In this document: positions 37,701 to 54,500 of the stretch, piece by piece
How positions within the stretch are numbered: the first letter of the stretch is position 1
Layout: every line of letters starts with the position of its first letter
NCBI GenBank assembly: GCA_963669975.1
Contig: CAVLJG010000004.1
Span: forward strand, 58,427,094 to 58,491,093
DNA from: Acanthoscelides obtectus
Taxonomy: Eukaryota; Arthropoda; Insecta; Coleoptera; Chrysomelidae
Direction: 5' to 3'
DNA length: 64,000 bases
The notes under the pieces: model-generated
What the model was told of the DNA's origin: nothing
The model's input: only the letters and a program-made list of their open reading frames with translations
Databases searched by the model: none
Made by a program: the position numbers and the translations under genes

Positions 37701-40700
37701 ACCTGTTGAAAATGGCCGGTATTCCCTACTCAAATGAAGAAAAGTTTGACATGTTAGCGCTGTACTTGCAGTCGCACAGAAACGCCATTAGTAAGAACTA
37801 TAGCACGAGAAATTGGTGTCAAAACCAACAGAACAGAGAGTGTTAAATAAGAATTAGCACCATCCATACAAACCTACAATAGTTCAAGCACTTAAGGACA
37901 CCGATTTTCCAAGGCGAATGCGCTTCTGTGAGTGGTATACTAGGAAGTCTAATGAAAATCCCGATTTTGTAAATAATATCTTGTTGTGAGTTGTGGAGTT
38001 TTTAATAAGCACAAAACTCATCATTGGGCTGTGGAAAACCTTCACAGACTGGCAGAGAGACGTCAGAAAGATTTAGAACTAACGTTTGGTATGGGGGTCA
38101 TTGGTAATTTAATCTAACTTACCTTTTTTAATTGGGCACCTATTTGAAACTAGGTATTAAGCATTTCAAGAAATCGACTTTAGGACCATTTTTGTTTGAC
38201 TACAACCTAAACGGACAGAGGTGCCTAGAGATTTTGCGAAAGCAAGTTGTGCAGGCTTTTTTTTAAGCTGGTCTAACCTAAGATCAGTTTAGAAGAACCT
38301 GGTTTCAACAGGATGGATGTCCAGCTCACAGCTCCATTTAAGTCAGGAACTTCTTAAGAGCACTTTGATGAAAGAATAATTTTATTAAATGGTTCAATAT
38401 CTTGGCCTCCTAGATCCCCTGACCTTTCACCCTTGGATTCATACCTCTGGGGTCACACACAGAATGAGGTCTATGAATTTGATCCTCCCAAAATCATGAT
38501 CAGAAATCCTGAGACACAGAGTTTTGAGAACAGTTGGAAACATTAACAGAAATACACTAGCTAGGGTTGTATGAAAAACAGTCACCAATTGTCAAAAATG
38601 TCTGGATGCAAATGGATGTTATTTTACAAATCTGTAAATTAATACCCAATTACATAATTAGATTTTACGTAAAATTACAGTTTTGTAAAATGTTTGTTCA
38701 AGTGTAAAATAAATTTACGAGGATTTTTCTGACTTTTTTTAACACACTCATACATTTGACTTGTTGAGAAGTCGATATTAACATTATTATTCTATTGAAA
38801 ATTCAAGGCGTTTATGTGTTTTTTATGCCTTACTCATTAATGTTAATTTCTGACAAATAAATCATGGCCTGCTTAAAAAAAAACGAATACATAACATTAT
38901 GTGTGATGATATTTTGGTGATACTCCAATCTTTTATGATGTGATATTCTGTTGTAAGTGATAGTAATGGACTGAATAGTAAAGCAAGATGGCAGTTTTCT
39001 CCAGAAAATAAGCCCAGCATTGTTTTATGCATATCTATTGGACAAAAAAAATCGTTCAACACAAACCTAATGTTGGGCAAAAATAATTGTGACAATACTA
39101 AAGAATACTTTGATATTTTGCAGAAAGTTGTCTTTATATTCCAACGATACATTTAAATGATGTATTTCCATTGTTTCTACAGTTTGTTGAAATATAAAAA
39201 TAACTCATGTATTTACTTGTGCTGATCTACATCAAGCTGGACACTTGGCCACTTACAGTATGAAACATTTGAATTTTAGGGGAACCTTGTAAGAAAATTT
39301 AAGGTAATAAATGGTCATTATAAATGCAGAAATTAAAAATCTTCGATCTATCAATTAACTTTGGGAACATAAATATAAGTTATGCAAGGAAAGGTGAGCC
39401 ACACTATTAAGAAAAAACTTTTTACCAAACCGAGTGATCTACAAATGTAGTTAGCTAATTCAGCATGCAGTGAGTGCTTCATCTATAGTAAATACAGTTC
39501 AAAAACTGCCTTAACATATAAATGGATTGGTAACAAAACACATTTGTATACTACACAAAGTAATAAATGATCATTACTTTTATATGACCAGGATAGTTAC
39601 ATTTTACATTGTCTTTTCATTATTGCATATTCGATAATTATAAAACCTAGAAGTTCCTTCTAGCTGACTGGCTATTAAGCTCCTAGACGAGAGGAATTAG
39701 TTTTTCCAGAGTATTCTGTTTGAAATTCCAATTTTTTCTTACTTCAAATACCCTGCAAGCCCCACCTTAAGCAATTCCACTCATTTATATGATATTGTAA
39801 TGCCCTCTTTGTCTTAGACACAATGTGTAAAGATATACTGAATTGATTATTCTATTTACTGTGAACTATCATGTGCTTTGCTCATTTACCTTCTTAGGTG
39901 GCATTCGCAGCCCCAACTTCTCACTATGATATGCTATACCATTAATTGGTAATCTAAACATAGATTTTTTCTGAACTTTTCCCTTATTAGCAGTGTATGT
40001 AATTTTCTTCTTGCTTGGTCTTTGGCGCCAAACAAGCCTCTTTTTGCGCGGTACTACTTCCTCTTCCTCCGGTACTTTCTGTTGCTGATTGTATACAAGC
40101 AAAGGGGCAACATTCTGAGCTTGAACATCGTGAGCCTGAACATCTTGAAGTTCAATTTGAATATTCTGTACTTCCTGTATTGTTTGTCCTGGAGACTGGG
40201 GTAGGGTTATAATCTGTATGGTATTTGCAGTGCTTGTCATTGGTTGTAAAGTTGAAAATTCTTGTACTACCCCATTCACCACTGGTATTGCCATATCTGA
40301 TACAGATTCTATGTCTTCTCCCGAAGTCATCTTCCACGTCAGAAATTGTTCAGATAGATCCATTGTATCAGAGTATGGATAATGATTACTTCACAATACT
40401 GTACATTCAAAAATCAACAAGGGAATTCATAAATATAACGTGAATATCAGTAATCCATTATAACATTATATGAACTATGTATCAGCTACATAACCTCACT
40501 TCTTGTTCCCTGTTCCGCATCACAACACAGACAACTGTCAAGCATATGTCCATAGTCGTCCATGCAGGGCCAAGGGGGTCATATATCTAAGCAACCAAAC
40601 AAATAAGTACTAATTATCATCCATTTACATATCTGCACCCCAGAGCCAGACTATATAGGTTAAGTCCATTTCTGTCGAAAATGAGTTCAATATGTTAAGC

Positions 40701-42497
40701 TTATGATAATATTGTTAATTTTCATTTGCTACATGCAGCATCCATCTATCTGTAATAATAAGGAAGTTACGACTTTTTAACTCATGTCAAGTCGCATACA
40801 ATACAATGCAAGACAAATATTTCAAATACAATTATCTTAATACTACTTATTTGGACTTAAACTAGTCTGGCTCTGTGGTACAGATAAGAGCCCCTTCCCA
40901 CTTCAGTTGGCCAAACTATTGAAATCTTAGTTTTTTTTCTTATCAAACACAAATAATAAAAATGTAGCAGGATGTTATAGGTTTAAAATATTAACAATGA
41001 ATATTTTGATAATATATAGTAGAAAACACCAACTTTATCACTCCCTAATCACATTTGCAGCATAAAAATAACACATGTTGCAATTACAGCATATCAACCT
41101 ATTTTCGTTTCAATGCAAAATAAGTCTATAACGCATAGGTGGCTGTGAAAAATAAGAGCAATGACAATTGTTTTTATTAATCACAGCTGTCAGAATACGT
41201 TTAAAATAGTTTTGGGTAGTTAAGGTTTTCAAAATGGGTAGAGGAAAGGTTATTAGTGAGAAAATTCGGTTACAGATAATTAATTTTTTTAATTCTGGGA
41301 AATCAAACTAAGAAATTGCAAGTTTGTTAGACTTATCGCGGTACAGTGTGAGAAATATTGTTAGAAAATATAACGTAACTGGTTCAGTTAATATTAAGCC
41401 ACGATATGTGAAAAAATGTAATACCACAAATGCCGACCGAAGAGCATTAAGAATAATCGTGAAAAACAGGCCTGCCAATTATTTACAATTAAGTGCTCTG
41501 TGGAGTGACGCTGTTGGAAGGAGAATTTCGAGGTCCACAACTCATAGAGAGGCTCACAAACTGGGATTTAGCCCTTGCAAGGTAAGTTTTCTTATAAAAA
41601 AGTGAAGTAAAAACCCTAAAGTTGCACAACTTGTTTATAGGCCAAAGAAAAGCCACTATTAACTCCACTGCAAAAGAAAAATCGGCTTAGATGGGCTAAA
41701 GAACATGGTGTGCAATACAATGGAGTGTTGACGCCCGATTCGAAGTTTGTGTTGGTGACAGTCGCAGTAGAGTTATTCGCAAAAAAAATGAAGCATTCCA
41801 TGTTTACTGTCTAAAGAGAAAAGTGAAATTTCCAGCATCCATTATGGTCTGGGGCAGTATGTCATCAAAAGGAGTAGGAAAACTTCATTTTATTGTTGGA
41901 AATGTGGATACAAACAAATATTTGGCAATTCTAGAAGAATCACTTTTACCAGTAATGGAAGAATGTTTGACATCCGGCCAAGATTTTGTGTTTCAGCAAG
42001 ATGGTGCAGCGTGCCATACCTCAAAAAAGGCTATAAAATGGATGGAAGAAAATAATGTAACACTTTTGAAATGGGTTTCTAGCAGTCCTGATCTGTCACC
42101 TATTGAAACTTTGTGGCACGAGATGAAAAAGGTTCTACGACAACATCCTGCTCGTACAATCACCGAACTGAGTCAAAAGCTTCAAGAAATATGGGATTTC
42201 AGAATTTCAGCCGTAATAAAAAATAAAGGTGATGTTACCCAATGGTAATCTTTCAATTGTTGCTTTGTTAACTTCGCGCATTTATTCGCACATTGTTTAT
42301 TTGTTCAGATGTTCTATTAGTTATAGGCTTTAGGTCTAAGTGATTTCAAATATGAATTTTTTACGACCAGAGTGTATCTAAAATGTTTTTAAGAAAATAA
42401 ATTGTTTTAGAAGTAAATAGTTTCGACATTTTTAGTTCATAAAGGCATATTTTTGTACAAATCTTGAAGTGGGCCAACTGAAGTGGGAAGGGGCTCG

Positions 42498-42573
<76 letters not shown>

Positions 42574-45500
42574 GGTGACTTTGAAGTTGAGTCATTAATT
42601 TTCAGATAATCATTGTAGAAGGAAGATAAACCAAAATATGTGTGTAAAAATAAATAAAAAATTTAAAAAAAATGTTACCTTGTTTTATAAAGTATCCTCC
42701 CGACAAGTATTTCAGTGCGGACCTGTATTTGATCGTGAGGTCTTGGAGCACCGGCATGCCCTCCTCTGTGAGGTCTTAAGTCACCTGATTCACTTGTACT
42801 ACATTAACAAAGGCACGAGGGGTTGGTTGCACTCGATTGGGAAACCGATCCGCATAAACATGTGCCATTTTTTATTTCGTCTGAGCCACGCAGCAAACAC
42901 CACTAATCACTCACGCGTTACCGACTGACACATTGACTGAATAAAAACATCGTGATCAGCGTTTCAAATTCTTTCGCTTTTTTGTTTCCGATGCGATGAA
43001 CCGATAAGGCGGATTATATCCGTTGTTGCCAAACACGAGCACATAATATTATTATTGAGACAGGGCGGTACTCAAACTTCTAAAGGGCTATAACTTTGTT
43101 ACTTTAATTTTACCAGAAAAATGTTAAAGGAAAAAAAAAACATTTCTTTTGATCAGATCTACTCACTGTTAAAATAAATGACTCAACTTCGAAGTCCCTA
43201 TATATATATATAAACCAGAAATAGATAATTAATCAAGCATTTCATCATTATGGCTTGAAACTAGTGCATCTGGAAGGGCTGTACAATTGAGTTCCCTAGT
43301 TTCAAAACCCGATCAAATTTTGATAAAATGCAAAATAAACATTAACAAAGTCACAATTTAAATAAATAAAATGGATTTGTCGAATTTTGCAACTCACTTA
43401 GAAGAATATCTATTGATTTACACTTGAATAAAAACAATCATGACGTATTACTTTGAAATTACTCTAATAAAGATGAATGTACAAAAGTGTTTTATAATAC
43501 AAAAATAATAATTAGACCACTAAATTGGGAATTTCCTCAAGTGGTTCACGTAAGTTTCCATCTTCAACTTTACGTCGTTAAGTTTCGCCTTATTGAGCAT
43601 AACACTATCATGTACGGCTGTATAATGATGTCTGTTCTTTTTTAAAAACGGACTTACACTCCCCAATATCGGTCTTATAAGATTGTTCTCCTCGAACTGT
43701 GACTACTTTGTTTCTACCTTTTCTAAGTGAAAACCTTTTACTCATATTAACCCTTAATTACTCGCATGAAGAACATTACATAACTGCTCGCATGGGGTCA
43801 CAGGTGACCCCAAGTTGTAGGATATTTTTTTAATATACATTAAATATAAAATGAAATCAAACTATTTTATTATTAAAGTGCTTTATTTATATTATGATAT
43901 TTAAAAGAAATAACATGGATATTTATCTAATGAAAAAAATTAAGCTTATATAAAATAATAGTTGAAAATTAACAATTTGTACTTATATCAAGAGATCAAG
44001 GCAAATTTTTATGATTATGTTAGGAACTATCCGAATCACTTTTCTTGCACTGTTGACAGTATATGTCTGAGTGATCATTGCACACAAATTTTGTGCACTT
44101 TTTGCATTTAGTCGATACTTTTCGATCACTTTTCCGCGGGCAGTTGTTGCAACGCCCACGTTTTGCAGTGGTTGGTGGGGCGCGGTTGTCCAAGTCATGC
44201 ACTTCTATAAGTCGTTTCTTTATTACCTTAGGAGTTGAATGGACATCAAGCCGACGTTTCTGGTGATTATGGACAAGTTCAACGGACAATTGCCGCAAAA
44301 AATTACGCCTCATGTGAGCACGTGATTTAGTGGTATTTGCCCGATGTACAACGAGAGCATTTATGCCTGCAACGTTTATAAGATGGAAGAAAATGGCTAA
44401 CGGCCATCGTTTGGTTCGCCTTCCTACGCTGTATGTACCACACAAATGATCATTGGTGTCCACTCCTCCTTTAGTGCTGTTGTAATACATAATTATTTCA
44501 GGCTTCTGCTGATCACCTGAATCTGGGTCGATGTGAGCTCCATGGTGCATGGAGGATAACAACACAACAGCTTGATTTGGTTTTTGCACATATGAAACCA
44601 TGGTTAGTGTCTTTTGAAATCCGAACAGAGAGCTGAATTGACTTCTAGTTCTGTCTGGTAAAAACTCCTTAGGTATATCAGGTTTGTTTTTCTTCAGTGT
44701 TCCAACTAAGGTGAGCTTGTAAGGTGGATACAATAATTCAGTTGCAAGTTTCACGTTCGTATACCAATTGTCTGTGGTAATATTACGGTTACTACCTTTT
44801 ATCGGCTCTACAAGACGTCTTACTATGTCATTAGGGCTGTTTGAGACCTGGTATGGACCCGCAGGCTGCTTTCCAGAATAAACCTCAAAAGCTAGCAAAT
44901 AAAAAGTTTTTGAGTCAACCATAGCTTGGATTTTTATGCCGTATTTATTCGGCTTACTTGGCATGTAAACTTTGCCTTTGAAACGGCCACGGAACCCAAT
45001 CAATTGCTCATCAATAGTAACATTTTCACCCGGCGAATAGGCTTCTTGAAATTTCGCTTGCAACATGTTACAGATCTCACGTATAGCTGCTAAGTTATCA
45101 ATTTGCAAACGTTCAGCTCGAGTTGTTCTATCATCAAATCGAAGGCATCTTAGTAAAAACAGAAAACGTTGATAACTCATTGTCAGGCGAAACATCTCTA
45201 CACCGGTTCCGTTGGTGGCCCAGAGATCTATGAAATTGAGATGTGAAGCTCTCAACACTCCAGACATGATCAACAAACCCAGCAATGCTTTCATTTCTTC
45301 AACGTCTGTATCTTTTGCGTCACGTTCCCTTTGAAACTTGCCTCTGACTACTTCGATGTACTGATTTGTACATGTTACCAGCAAATTGATAATGTCATCA
45401 GAAAAAAACAAACTAAAACATTCCAAAGCAGTCTTCGCGGATTTCGCTGATGACTTGACACCGGGTAAGTGTAAAATTATATTATGGCTTCGTGTTCTTG

Positions 45501-48500
45501 TGGAGCTTGTTGGTGGAGACTTTGACCATTTTTGTTTAGGACCGTTTCTGCCATTATGTCTGGTAAAATAGAATTTATCATACTGCCCTGCACAGCCGTC
45601 GTCCTCGTTGTCTGAAAACTCACTGGAGTGTGCGGACAGTTCGTCGATTTCACTAGCACTATTATGATCGCTTTGTGTTATCTCGTCTAACTCCGACTCA
45701 GAATTTGACCCTCCAACTTGTTCTTCATCAGAAGCCTCAACCAACCAATTCTCAATTTGTTCTCTTCTATCCATGACGAATTCTGGAAACAGATACAAAA
45801 CTCATAGCAAAACGTAATTTTTCGGTACTTTTATTTTATAAAACTACACAAAACATATTTATTAAATAAATTTATAAACTGGACATACAATAATACAAAT
45901 CGGATCAATAAAACACAAAAAAATACATAAAATAAGCAACTTACCTTTTTAAAAAAAGTAACGTAATTAGTCGCACTGCTCAAGAGCGCAACGACGTGTC
46001 TTTAGACTCCTGTGACATCGTCGCTACTAAAACACAAACGTCGACGCGCGGTCTCAAGCTAGCGGGGGCGCGGGAAAATTCGGTCGGCGGGAAATCCTTC
46101 GTTTTTGAATGCGAAACTGCTTTGACCCCATGCGAGTAATTAAGGGTTAAATCGGAAATGCCATTGTGCAGGTGGTTTGATTGAATGTTGAGAATCTTTG
46201 TTTCCAATCGTATACCTTGAATTCCTTGCCGAGTATAAAAACAGTTCCATGATACTTTTTCGATACCAGCAAAGACCCTATCGGGTGGGGTTAATGAGTG
46301 TCCAGCCACGGGAAATATGAACTTCCATATTTTTAACTTTGCAAGGCGGTTAGCAGCCAGTGAACCGAGCTCTGACTTTAATCATTCATAAGTAGTGAAA
46401 TTCAAATTGTTTTAACACAAGTGCATCATCGATACACCTATAGATACCAGTATCAACATACGCTGTGAGTAATATTTTGTAATTGTATCCAGCAATCTAC
46501 AAATCTCAGCAAACAGAAATTCCTTTTTCCGCGAGCAAACAGCGTTCCAAAATAAACACATTTCTGCGGACAGGACCGTATCGAGATATGTTACAGCAAC
46601 TCATTCCACCAGATGAGTTCAACTGATAGATCCGATATGGACCACCCAACTACACCAGAAAACAATACTTCAGTTCAATCATACTCTCAAATTTTGAATA
46701 AAAACTCAGTAAAATATCCAAATAAAGAGCAAGCTATCATTTTCAATGCTATTGATGGATTAAAGATCCAAGACTACTTATTGAAACTGGGCCCAATAGT
46801 GAACCCAAAAAACATCTTATTCTGCTCTAGAATATCAAATAACAGAATATGTATTTACCTATCAAGTAAACAAATTGTAGACCATTTCCTAGGGAATCCT
46901 GGTGAGATCATCATTAATGGAGAACCAATAAAAGCTCGCAGACTTATTACTCCCTCTGACAGATTAGTGATGTCTAACGTATGTCCTACGATCCCACATA
47001 AAGTTCTAAAGGATCGACTTGAGCAAATAGGAGTTAAACTCATCTCACCCATCACCTTTCTCAAGATCGGGGCAGCATTACCGGAATACAGCCATATCTT
47101 GAGTTTTAGACGTCAGGCGTATATAACACCTGATGAGCACAACCTCATCCCAGAGTCCTTAGAAGTCACCCACGAAGACTTGACTTATCGCATATTTCTA
47201 TCACTAGATAGTCAAAAATGCTTTAAATGTAAACTCACAGGACATATCGCATCTCAGTGTCCATCCACACAATCAGACACACCTGTATCCCAGCAGACAA
47301 ACTTTAACCACAGCCAGCAATCAACAGCAGCTACACCAAACCCACAACCTAATGTCACCAGCTTCTCTACACCTATAACAAGAGCCTCGACCTCCGAAGA
47401 CAGCCCAAACCAGATCGAGACAGAATCTAATAAAATCAACACAAGCTCAAACACACAAACAAGTAACAAACGTAGCCTTTCTGAAATATTATCGCCGACA
47501 ACTGAACTTGAACCTACACCTCCAAATACTGGATATCCTACTTTCGCTACACCACCGAATCAGTTAAATTATTCATTGACAACCAAACGCCACCACTTGT
47601 ATTGAACTCCGTCCAATTGAAAAGTCTACTGGAAAATTCGCATGGTGCAAAAGAAATATTTAATATTGTCAATGATCACTCATCCGACTTCAAAGGAATA
47701 ATAGAAATGCTTCTGCTGATTTATCCACATATCACAGACAAAGCACTAAAAAATCGTTGCACAAGATTAAGAAAGAAGATGGAGAAACACCTCGAAAATA
47801 ATTCTAGTGATCTTCTCAGCGACACCTCGTCCGTAGACTCTACCTTTTAATATAAAAAATTCAAATCTATAATACAATGGAATTTAAATGGATATTATAT
47901 CCATTTAAATATGCTGCGCAAAATAATTGCCGATCACACACCAGACATCATCTGCCTACAAGAGACACACTTCCATCAAACAAAAACACACACACCAAAA
48001 GGCTACAAAGGATTTTTTAAGAACCGTGATACACCTACAGCCAGTGGAGGAGTTGCAATATACATACGGTCTGAAATACCTACCAAACCAATAGTTTTAA
48101 CTACAAACTTAGAAGCTATAGCCATTACCGTTGAATCAACGGAACCAATCAACATATGTTCCATATACATACCCCCAAATTATCACCTCGAAAGTAATGA
48201 AGTTGAATCATTACTTCAACAAATACCATCACCTAAAATAGTAGTTGGCGACTTCAATGCACACAGCCACACATGGAATTCATATAAAAATGACACTCGA
48301 GGTAATATGATAAAAAATGCAATGGATTATGCGAATATGATAGTTTTAAACGATGGCAGCAGCACTAGATTAGATTCTGCATCAGGGCGTTTTTCTGCAA
48401 TCGACCTTAGCATATGCTCACCAATTTTAGTAACACAATTACAGTGGAATGTTGCTGATGACTTATATGGAAGCGACCACTTTCCCATAATAATAAGAAA

Positions 48501-51500
48501 CACAAATAAGGAAGTCACCAGTACTCCACCAATTGAAAAATGGAATCTAAAAAAGGCTGACTGGAACTCTTTCTCTCACCACATTGATACTAATATAGAG
48601 AAAGTCAAAGTTTCCAGCAACATCAACTCAACTCTTGAATCATTCATGGAAGTTATTAAGGAAGCTGCAAATCAATGCATGGGTAAAACAAAAATTTTAC
48701 ATAATAAGAATCCAGTTCCCTGGTGGAACGAAAATTGTGAAAAGGCTATACGTGAAAGCAAACAAGCACTAAACAAGATGCGAAGACATAAAACAACTGA
48801 AAACTTGTCTGAATTCAAACATAAGCGAGCTAAAGCACGGTTAATAATAAAAACGGAACAAAAGTTATCATGGAGAAAATTCGTGACCAGTATAAATACT
48901 TCTACTAACGTATCAGCAGTCTGGAAAAAGATAAAGAGCATGTCTGGAGCCAAATCACACACAAATATTGAGTTACTGAAAGAAGGGTCTCAAATTTACA
49001 CTCAAAGCAATGATATTGCGAACGTTCTATCGAGGACCTATTTTAGAAACTCCAGTGATGAGAATCTCAACACGCAATTGCTTAACCAGAAAAGACACTC
49101 TGAAACGGAAATTGCTACAAATAAAGACACCTCTAGTCCAATAAATACTCCAATCACTAAACAAGAAATGGAAGAAGCCCTTCTTGATTTAAAAGATACA
49201 TCACCAGGACCAGATGACATACCAACAATTTTCCTCAAAAATCTTACACCTTCAGCTAAAAATATCCTCTTGGACATATACAATATTATATGGAATGAAC
49301 AAGTATTCCCAGATATATGGAGACAAGCCATAATCATACCCATCCAAAAGCCAAACAAATCGCCACAGGCACCTGAATCTTACCGACCAATTTCCTTAAC
49401 ATGCTCAATGTGTAAGCTATTGGAAAAAATTATTAATCGTAGGCTATTGTGGAACTTGGAATACAATAATCAGCTAGCATGCGAACAGGCAGGATTCAGA
49501 TCAAATAGATCAACATTGGATAATATAATAGACCTAGAATCATGTATACACGAAGCATTCGCTGACCAACAACATTGTGCCGCAATATACTTTGACATTA
49601 ACAAAGCATTTGACACCGCATGGAAATTTGACATAATCCGTAAATTGCAAAACTGGGGATATGACGGAAATATCCTCGCATTTATCCAAAACTTCCTGAG
49701 AACCAGAAACTTTCAAGTTCGAACCAATGGCACACTATCTGAAAAGCGAGAACAGATAAATGGCCTACCTCAAGGATCTGTCATTAGCCCAACGCTCTTT
49801 CTTATAGCCATTAATGATATTATAGAAAGCATACAAAAGCCTGTACAAGCACGCCTGTATGCTGATGACATGATTATATACATTAAAGGCAAGAACATTA
49901 CAACCAGTACCTATTTACTTCAATCGACATTGAACCAGCTGGAACACTGGTCTAATAGAAGTGGATTTACATTCTCACCACATAAAACGCAGTGCATTAT
50001 ATTCTCAAAAAAGCCTAACCACACAAAACCACCACTTCACTTAGCTAACATTGCTCTTGAATATTTTAAAGAAATCAAATTTCTTGGGGTAATTTTTGAT
50101 CAGTGCCTTTCATGGAGAAGCCACATCTCCTATCTGACACAATCTTGCCAGAAAGGAATAAATATCCTCCGATACTTATCTAATAGACATTGGGGTGCAG
50201 ACGGGAAAACTCTTCTCAGTATCTACCGAACTCTAGTTAGATCAAAATTAGATTATGGTTGTGTAGCATACAATTCCGCAAAGCCATCTATACTGAAACC
50301 ACTGGATACACTACATAACACTGCACTTCGCTTGATATTAGGAGCCTACAGAACTACACCCATAGACAGCCTATGCTGCGAATCTGGAGAAGCTCCTCTG
50401 CAGGTTCGAAGAGAAATTTTAAGTTTACAGTATGCCACCAAAATTGCCTCTAACCCATCATTACCAGGATACAGACACATTTTATTAAGAAATCGAACGA
50501 ACCCTAGAAACGTGTCATATGGTATATCCTTTCACCATAGGGTACAACTGTATTTACGGCGACTACATATACACAGACTGCCTCCGGTCCTGGCCACTAC
50601 CAGTTCATCTATTTCTCCTTGGACCATTCAGCCTCCTAACATCAACATTAAACTGACCAAATTTATCAAGCAAGACACTCCGAGCGAAGTAATCATCCAA
50701 CACTTTTCATCCATTCGACACCAATACAGCAGTTACAGCGAAATATACACAGATGCCTCCAAATCAGACACATATGTAGGAGCAGCTATAGTAACTCCAA
50801 CAACAATTATGGAAAGCAAGTTGCCGCAGTCAGCTACAGTGCTCACTGGTGAAATATACGCCATACTTGAAGCTGTTCGGTATGTTAAACAACGCTCAAC
50901 CAACGATTGGATTATCATAACGGACTCACTAAATTCTGTCAAACTACTGGATACAATATACTGTAAAAACCCATTGGTCAATATAATCAAGACCGAAATA
51001 AGCGACACCCCACACAAAAATATCACCATCCTTTGGGTGCCGTCACATATAGGGATCCCTGGTAATGAGTTAGCAGATCGGAAAGCAAAGACAGCTATCA
51101 ACAACTCAATCCTGTCCATCGAAGAGGTACCAGCTTGTGACGCCACGGTGCATCTAAAGCAGAAAATAATGGAGAACTGGAATGATAACTGGAGAAACAA
51201 GCCATCTAAACTACGGGATGTAAAACCGAGCTTTGGAACATGGCAAACCATCACCAGCAACCGACGCATGCAAACCACCATCACACGACTCCGACTAGGA
51301 CACACACTAGCCACCCACGGATATCTTCTAGCCCAAGAACCTGTGCCTATTTGTGAAATTTGTGACGTGCAGTTAACAGTGAAGCACATTCTAGTGGAGT
51401 GCCCAATGCTTGAAGTGTATAGGATAACGTTCAACTTAGAAAACACTCTGATAGGAATTCTAGGTCCAAAATGTAGCATAGCAAATCTTGTAAATTTTCT

Positions 51501-54500
51501 GAAAGCCACTAACTTTATTTATAAAATATAATCAATTCCACCGCTAATGACCATAAGGTTGAAGCGGATAGTTAAATAAAAAAAAAAAAAAAAAAAAAAA
51601 CTTTGCAAGGCGCATCTAGCCATTTAATGCACATACTTTTCATTATGGAGCTCTTATTTTGTCCTTCGCAATCGTCAGTAATAAGGCAAACAGTATCTAT
51701 ATCATCCATGTTTGTGCTGCAAAGTTTGTGAAAAACTGCTCTTTCAATTTCGTTGGCACCTTCATGAGGTTTGGTCTTCGGTTCACGTATATAAAGATAC
51801 ATTCTCATTAGCCAGTGATGAATGAGAAGATCCTGTTACGGCGGCAAAATTATAGATGTATAGCTGTCTACTATAATAGACCGGCTGATCAGGAATCTTT
51901 GGCATGGCCTGGTTTTTCTGACAGTCAAAAGTGATTTTTTTAAGACCTTGTCTTTCTTCCCTAAGTAAATCAAAAATGCTTTTGTCCGTAATTTATGGAT
52001 CCTGCGCTGTCATAAGTGTTGCATTAAGTTTTTCATCTTTTTGGGATTTATCTTTCTCCATTCGTTGAAGGCAAGTTTAACAAACGTCAGTTCTTGGACA
52101 ACCAAATCCAATATTATAGCAAGTATTAGAAATATGTCCTAAGTAACTTTTTTTAACTATGATAATCGAAAGATCAACGTCTGCTTCCTTACAGAAGTTC
52201 CGCCACATCTTGGAAATATTTAGTTCGGACGGTAAGAAGGTGCGACAGCTCCTGATTCTACAATAATGAGATTCCACAGATTTATGTTTTTCAATAAATT
52301 TCATTATAGATGATTTTTTCGCCGTAATTATGGGAGTTTTTCGATCGCCTCCTCTGTTTTCGCGAGCCATCTGTTTTTGTTCATGAAATCGCTTTAACAC
52401 ACGTATTATGCGATATTTCTGTATGTTTAAAATAGAAACAAAGGCTTTTTGGCAGTTTTAGTGGAGGCCAATATTATACGTTATGAATTTATTTTTTCGA
52501 TAGTTTTTATTGCCTGTAGGGGCTCCATGTTTAATAGCATGTGTCTCACAATATTTAATTATGCAAATAAAAATGTCGATGAAACTCTTCCAAATCACGC
52601 ATTAACAGATGGCTACATCTATAAGATTTTGTAGCATGCTGCCAACTTGGATAAACAGGAAAATCGGAAGGTTTATATAAGAGAATTACGGAAACAGGAG
52701 TAATTTTCAATTTAAAGAGAAAATGCTTCTTACCTTTCATTCTTTTGCACCTCTCGTGTCCACGTGCTTGGTCGGGGTATACGTTTTCGCGCCAAATCTG
52801 GGGTTACCGCTTTAGGGGACGCACCAATAAACTGCATTATTAGTATCTTATAGTACTGATTGTTTAGCGGTGTGATTACATTAATTAAATATAGGCTATT
52901 GGTAATTATTTCAACTATGACTGTAATTGTCGGTTTTGAAGCTGACAGCTATTTTTACATTCAAATATTATATGGATTTGCTGTATTCTGAAGTATCAAG
53001 ATATAATAAATGATAGAGAATTGATATTAGAATGTATTGTCATATCAAACTCATTTTCCGCCAAATTTGGATTTGTCGGATTCAATGTAGGACGCCTTTA
53101 TGGCCTCCTTGATTTTCATAGTCATTTCTAGGTTTTTACTGTTCCGTGTCAGCCTCAGCGCTTTCCTATTGTGGGGCTATGTTTTCTTTTTGAATTGTAG
53201 GAAATTTCAAGCAGATAAAACAGATGATATAAATCAAAAGCGTGAATAATTTGATGCAAATAGATATTTGTAACAAAACCTCAAAATAGAGCGCTGACAC
53301 GGAACAGTAAAAAACTATGAAAATTAAGGAGGCCATAAAGACGTCCCAGGAACGACTGACGATACGGCCCTAAGGGTATGTGCATAGTGAAAGATGCTTA
53401 CTGTGATGCTTTCTTCGCTACCTCGATCAGCGCTTCCTCACAACTGTCTACATGGATGGAGAGTGTTCATACTGAATTCATCCTCGATGTTTTCTTGTTC
53501 ACGAGTGAATAATAAGGCAGGATGTTGTCGAGCGACAGTGACAGTGAGAGTGATTTGTCTCTAGTAACCAAGTGGTGGATGTTTAGTTCTCTACCAAATC
53601 GAAAATACAGTACACATCCAGTAAACAAAGCGAGACAGGAACTTGGAGAGTACTACCATCTTTTCCTCGAATTGAAGAGAGACAAGAAAAGATTCCACTC
53701 CTACATGAGAATGTCAACAGATACATTTGGTTACATACTCGACAAAGTTGAGCCTCTTCTGGACGACCGCAAGTACACCAACTTGCGCAGTAATCCAATT
53801 GTGGCTGAGGAACGAGCATGACCTTGAGCACCAATCACAGCTAAACCCACCCCGATGTTTCCCTGCTGACAGCGAGGTAAAAACAAAATATTTGTTTTTG
53901 CGCCCGGCCGACCGCGAGGAAGCGAAGGTAGCGGCGCAGATTGCATCGTCGCCACCAACGCTCTCAACTTAAAACATGTGTTTGTTTTACATCGCGGTCA
54001 GATCGAGGAAGCGATCATCGAGGTAGCGAAGAAAGCAGCGCAGTAAGCATCTTCACTATGAACATACCCAAAGACACTATTAAGTATTATCAATAACCAA
54101 CTGAAAAAGATAGTGTTGCTCTTTCAGTCCGTCAGCCAAAGACCGATCGCAAATGACAGTTCCGCTGTGTAGAGTTCAACATTTCTACGCCGCTGGTGTA
54201 GTCGCAGGCACATATGTATTGGCTACTGTGTCAGAATTACATGTACAAAATTTTAAGTCAATATCTTAATCCACTAATAATAATATTTTATTTTCGATTT
54301 CGACATTATGATTTCAACACCTTGTGTCTCGGTATAACGACATTTTAGGACCGATGTTTACATGAACTTTCCGTGTTATTATTATTTTTTGTTTTGTTTT
54401 TCGGACTGATTTTTTCCAATATCGTTAACATGAAATTGCATAGATCCCATTTTTATCTTAGTATTTTTATTGAAAGTTAGGAGTAAAAATGGCCAGCTTT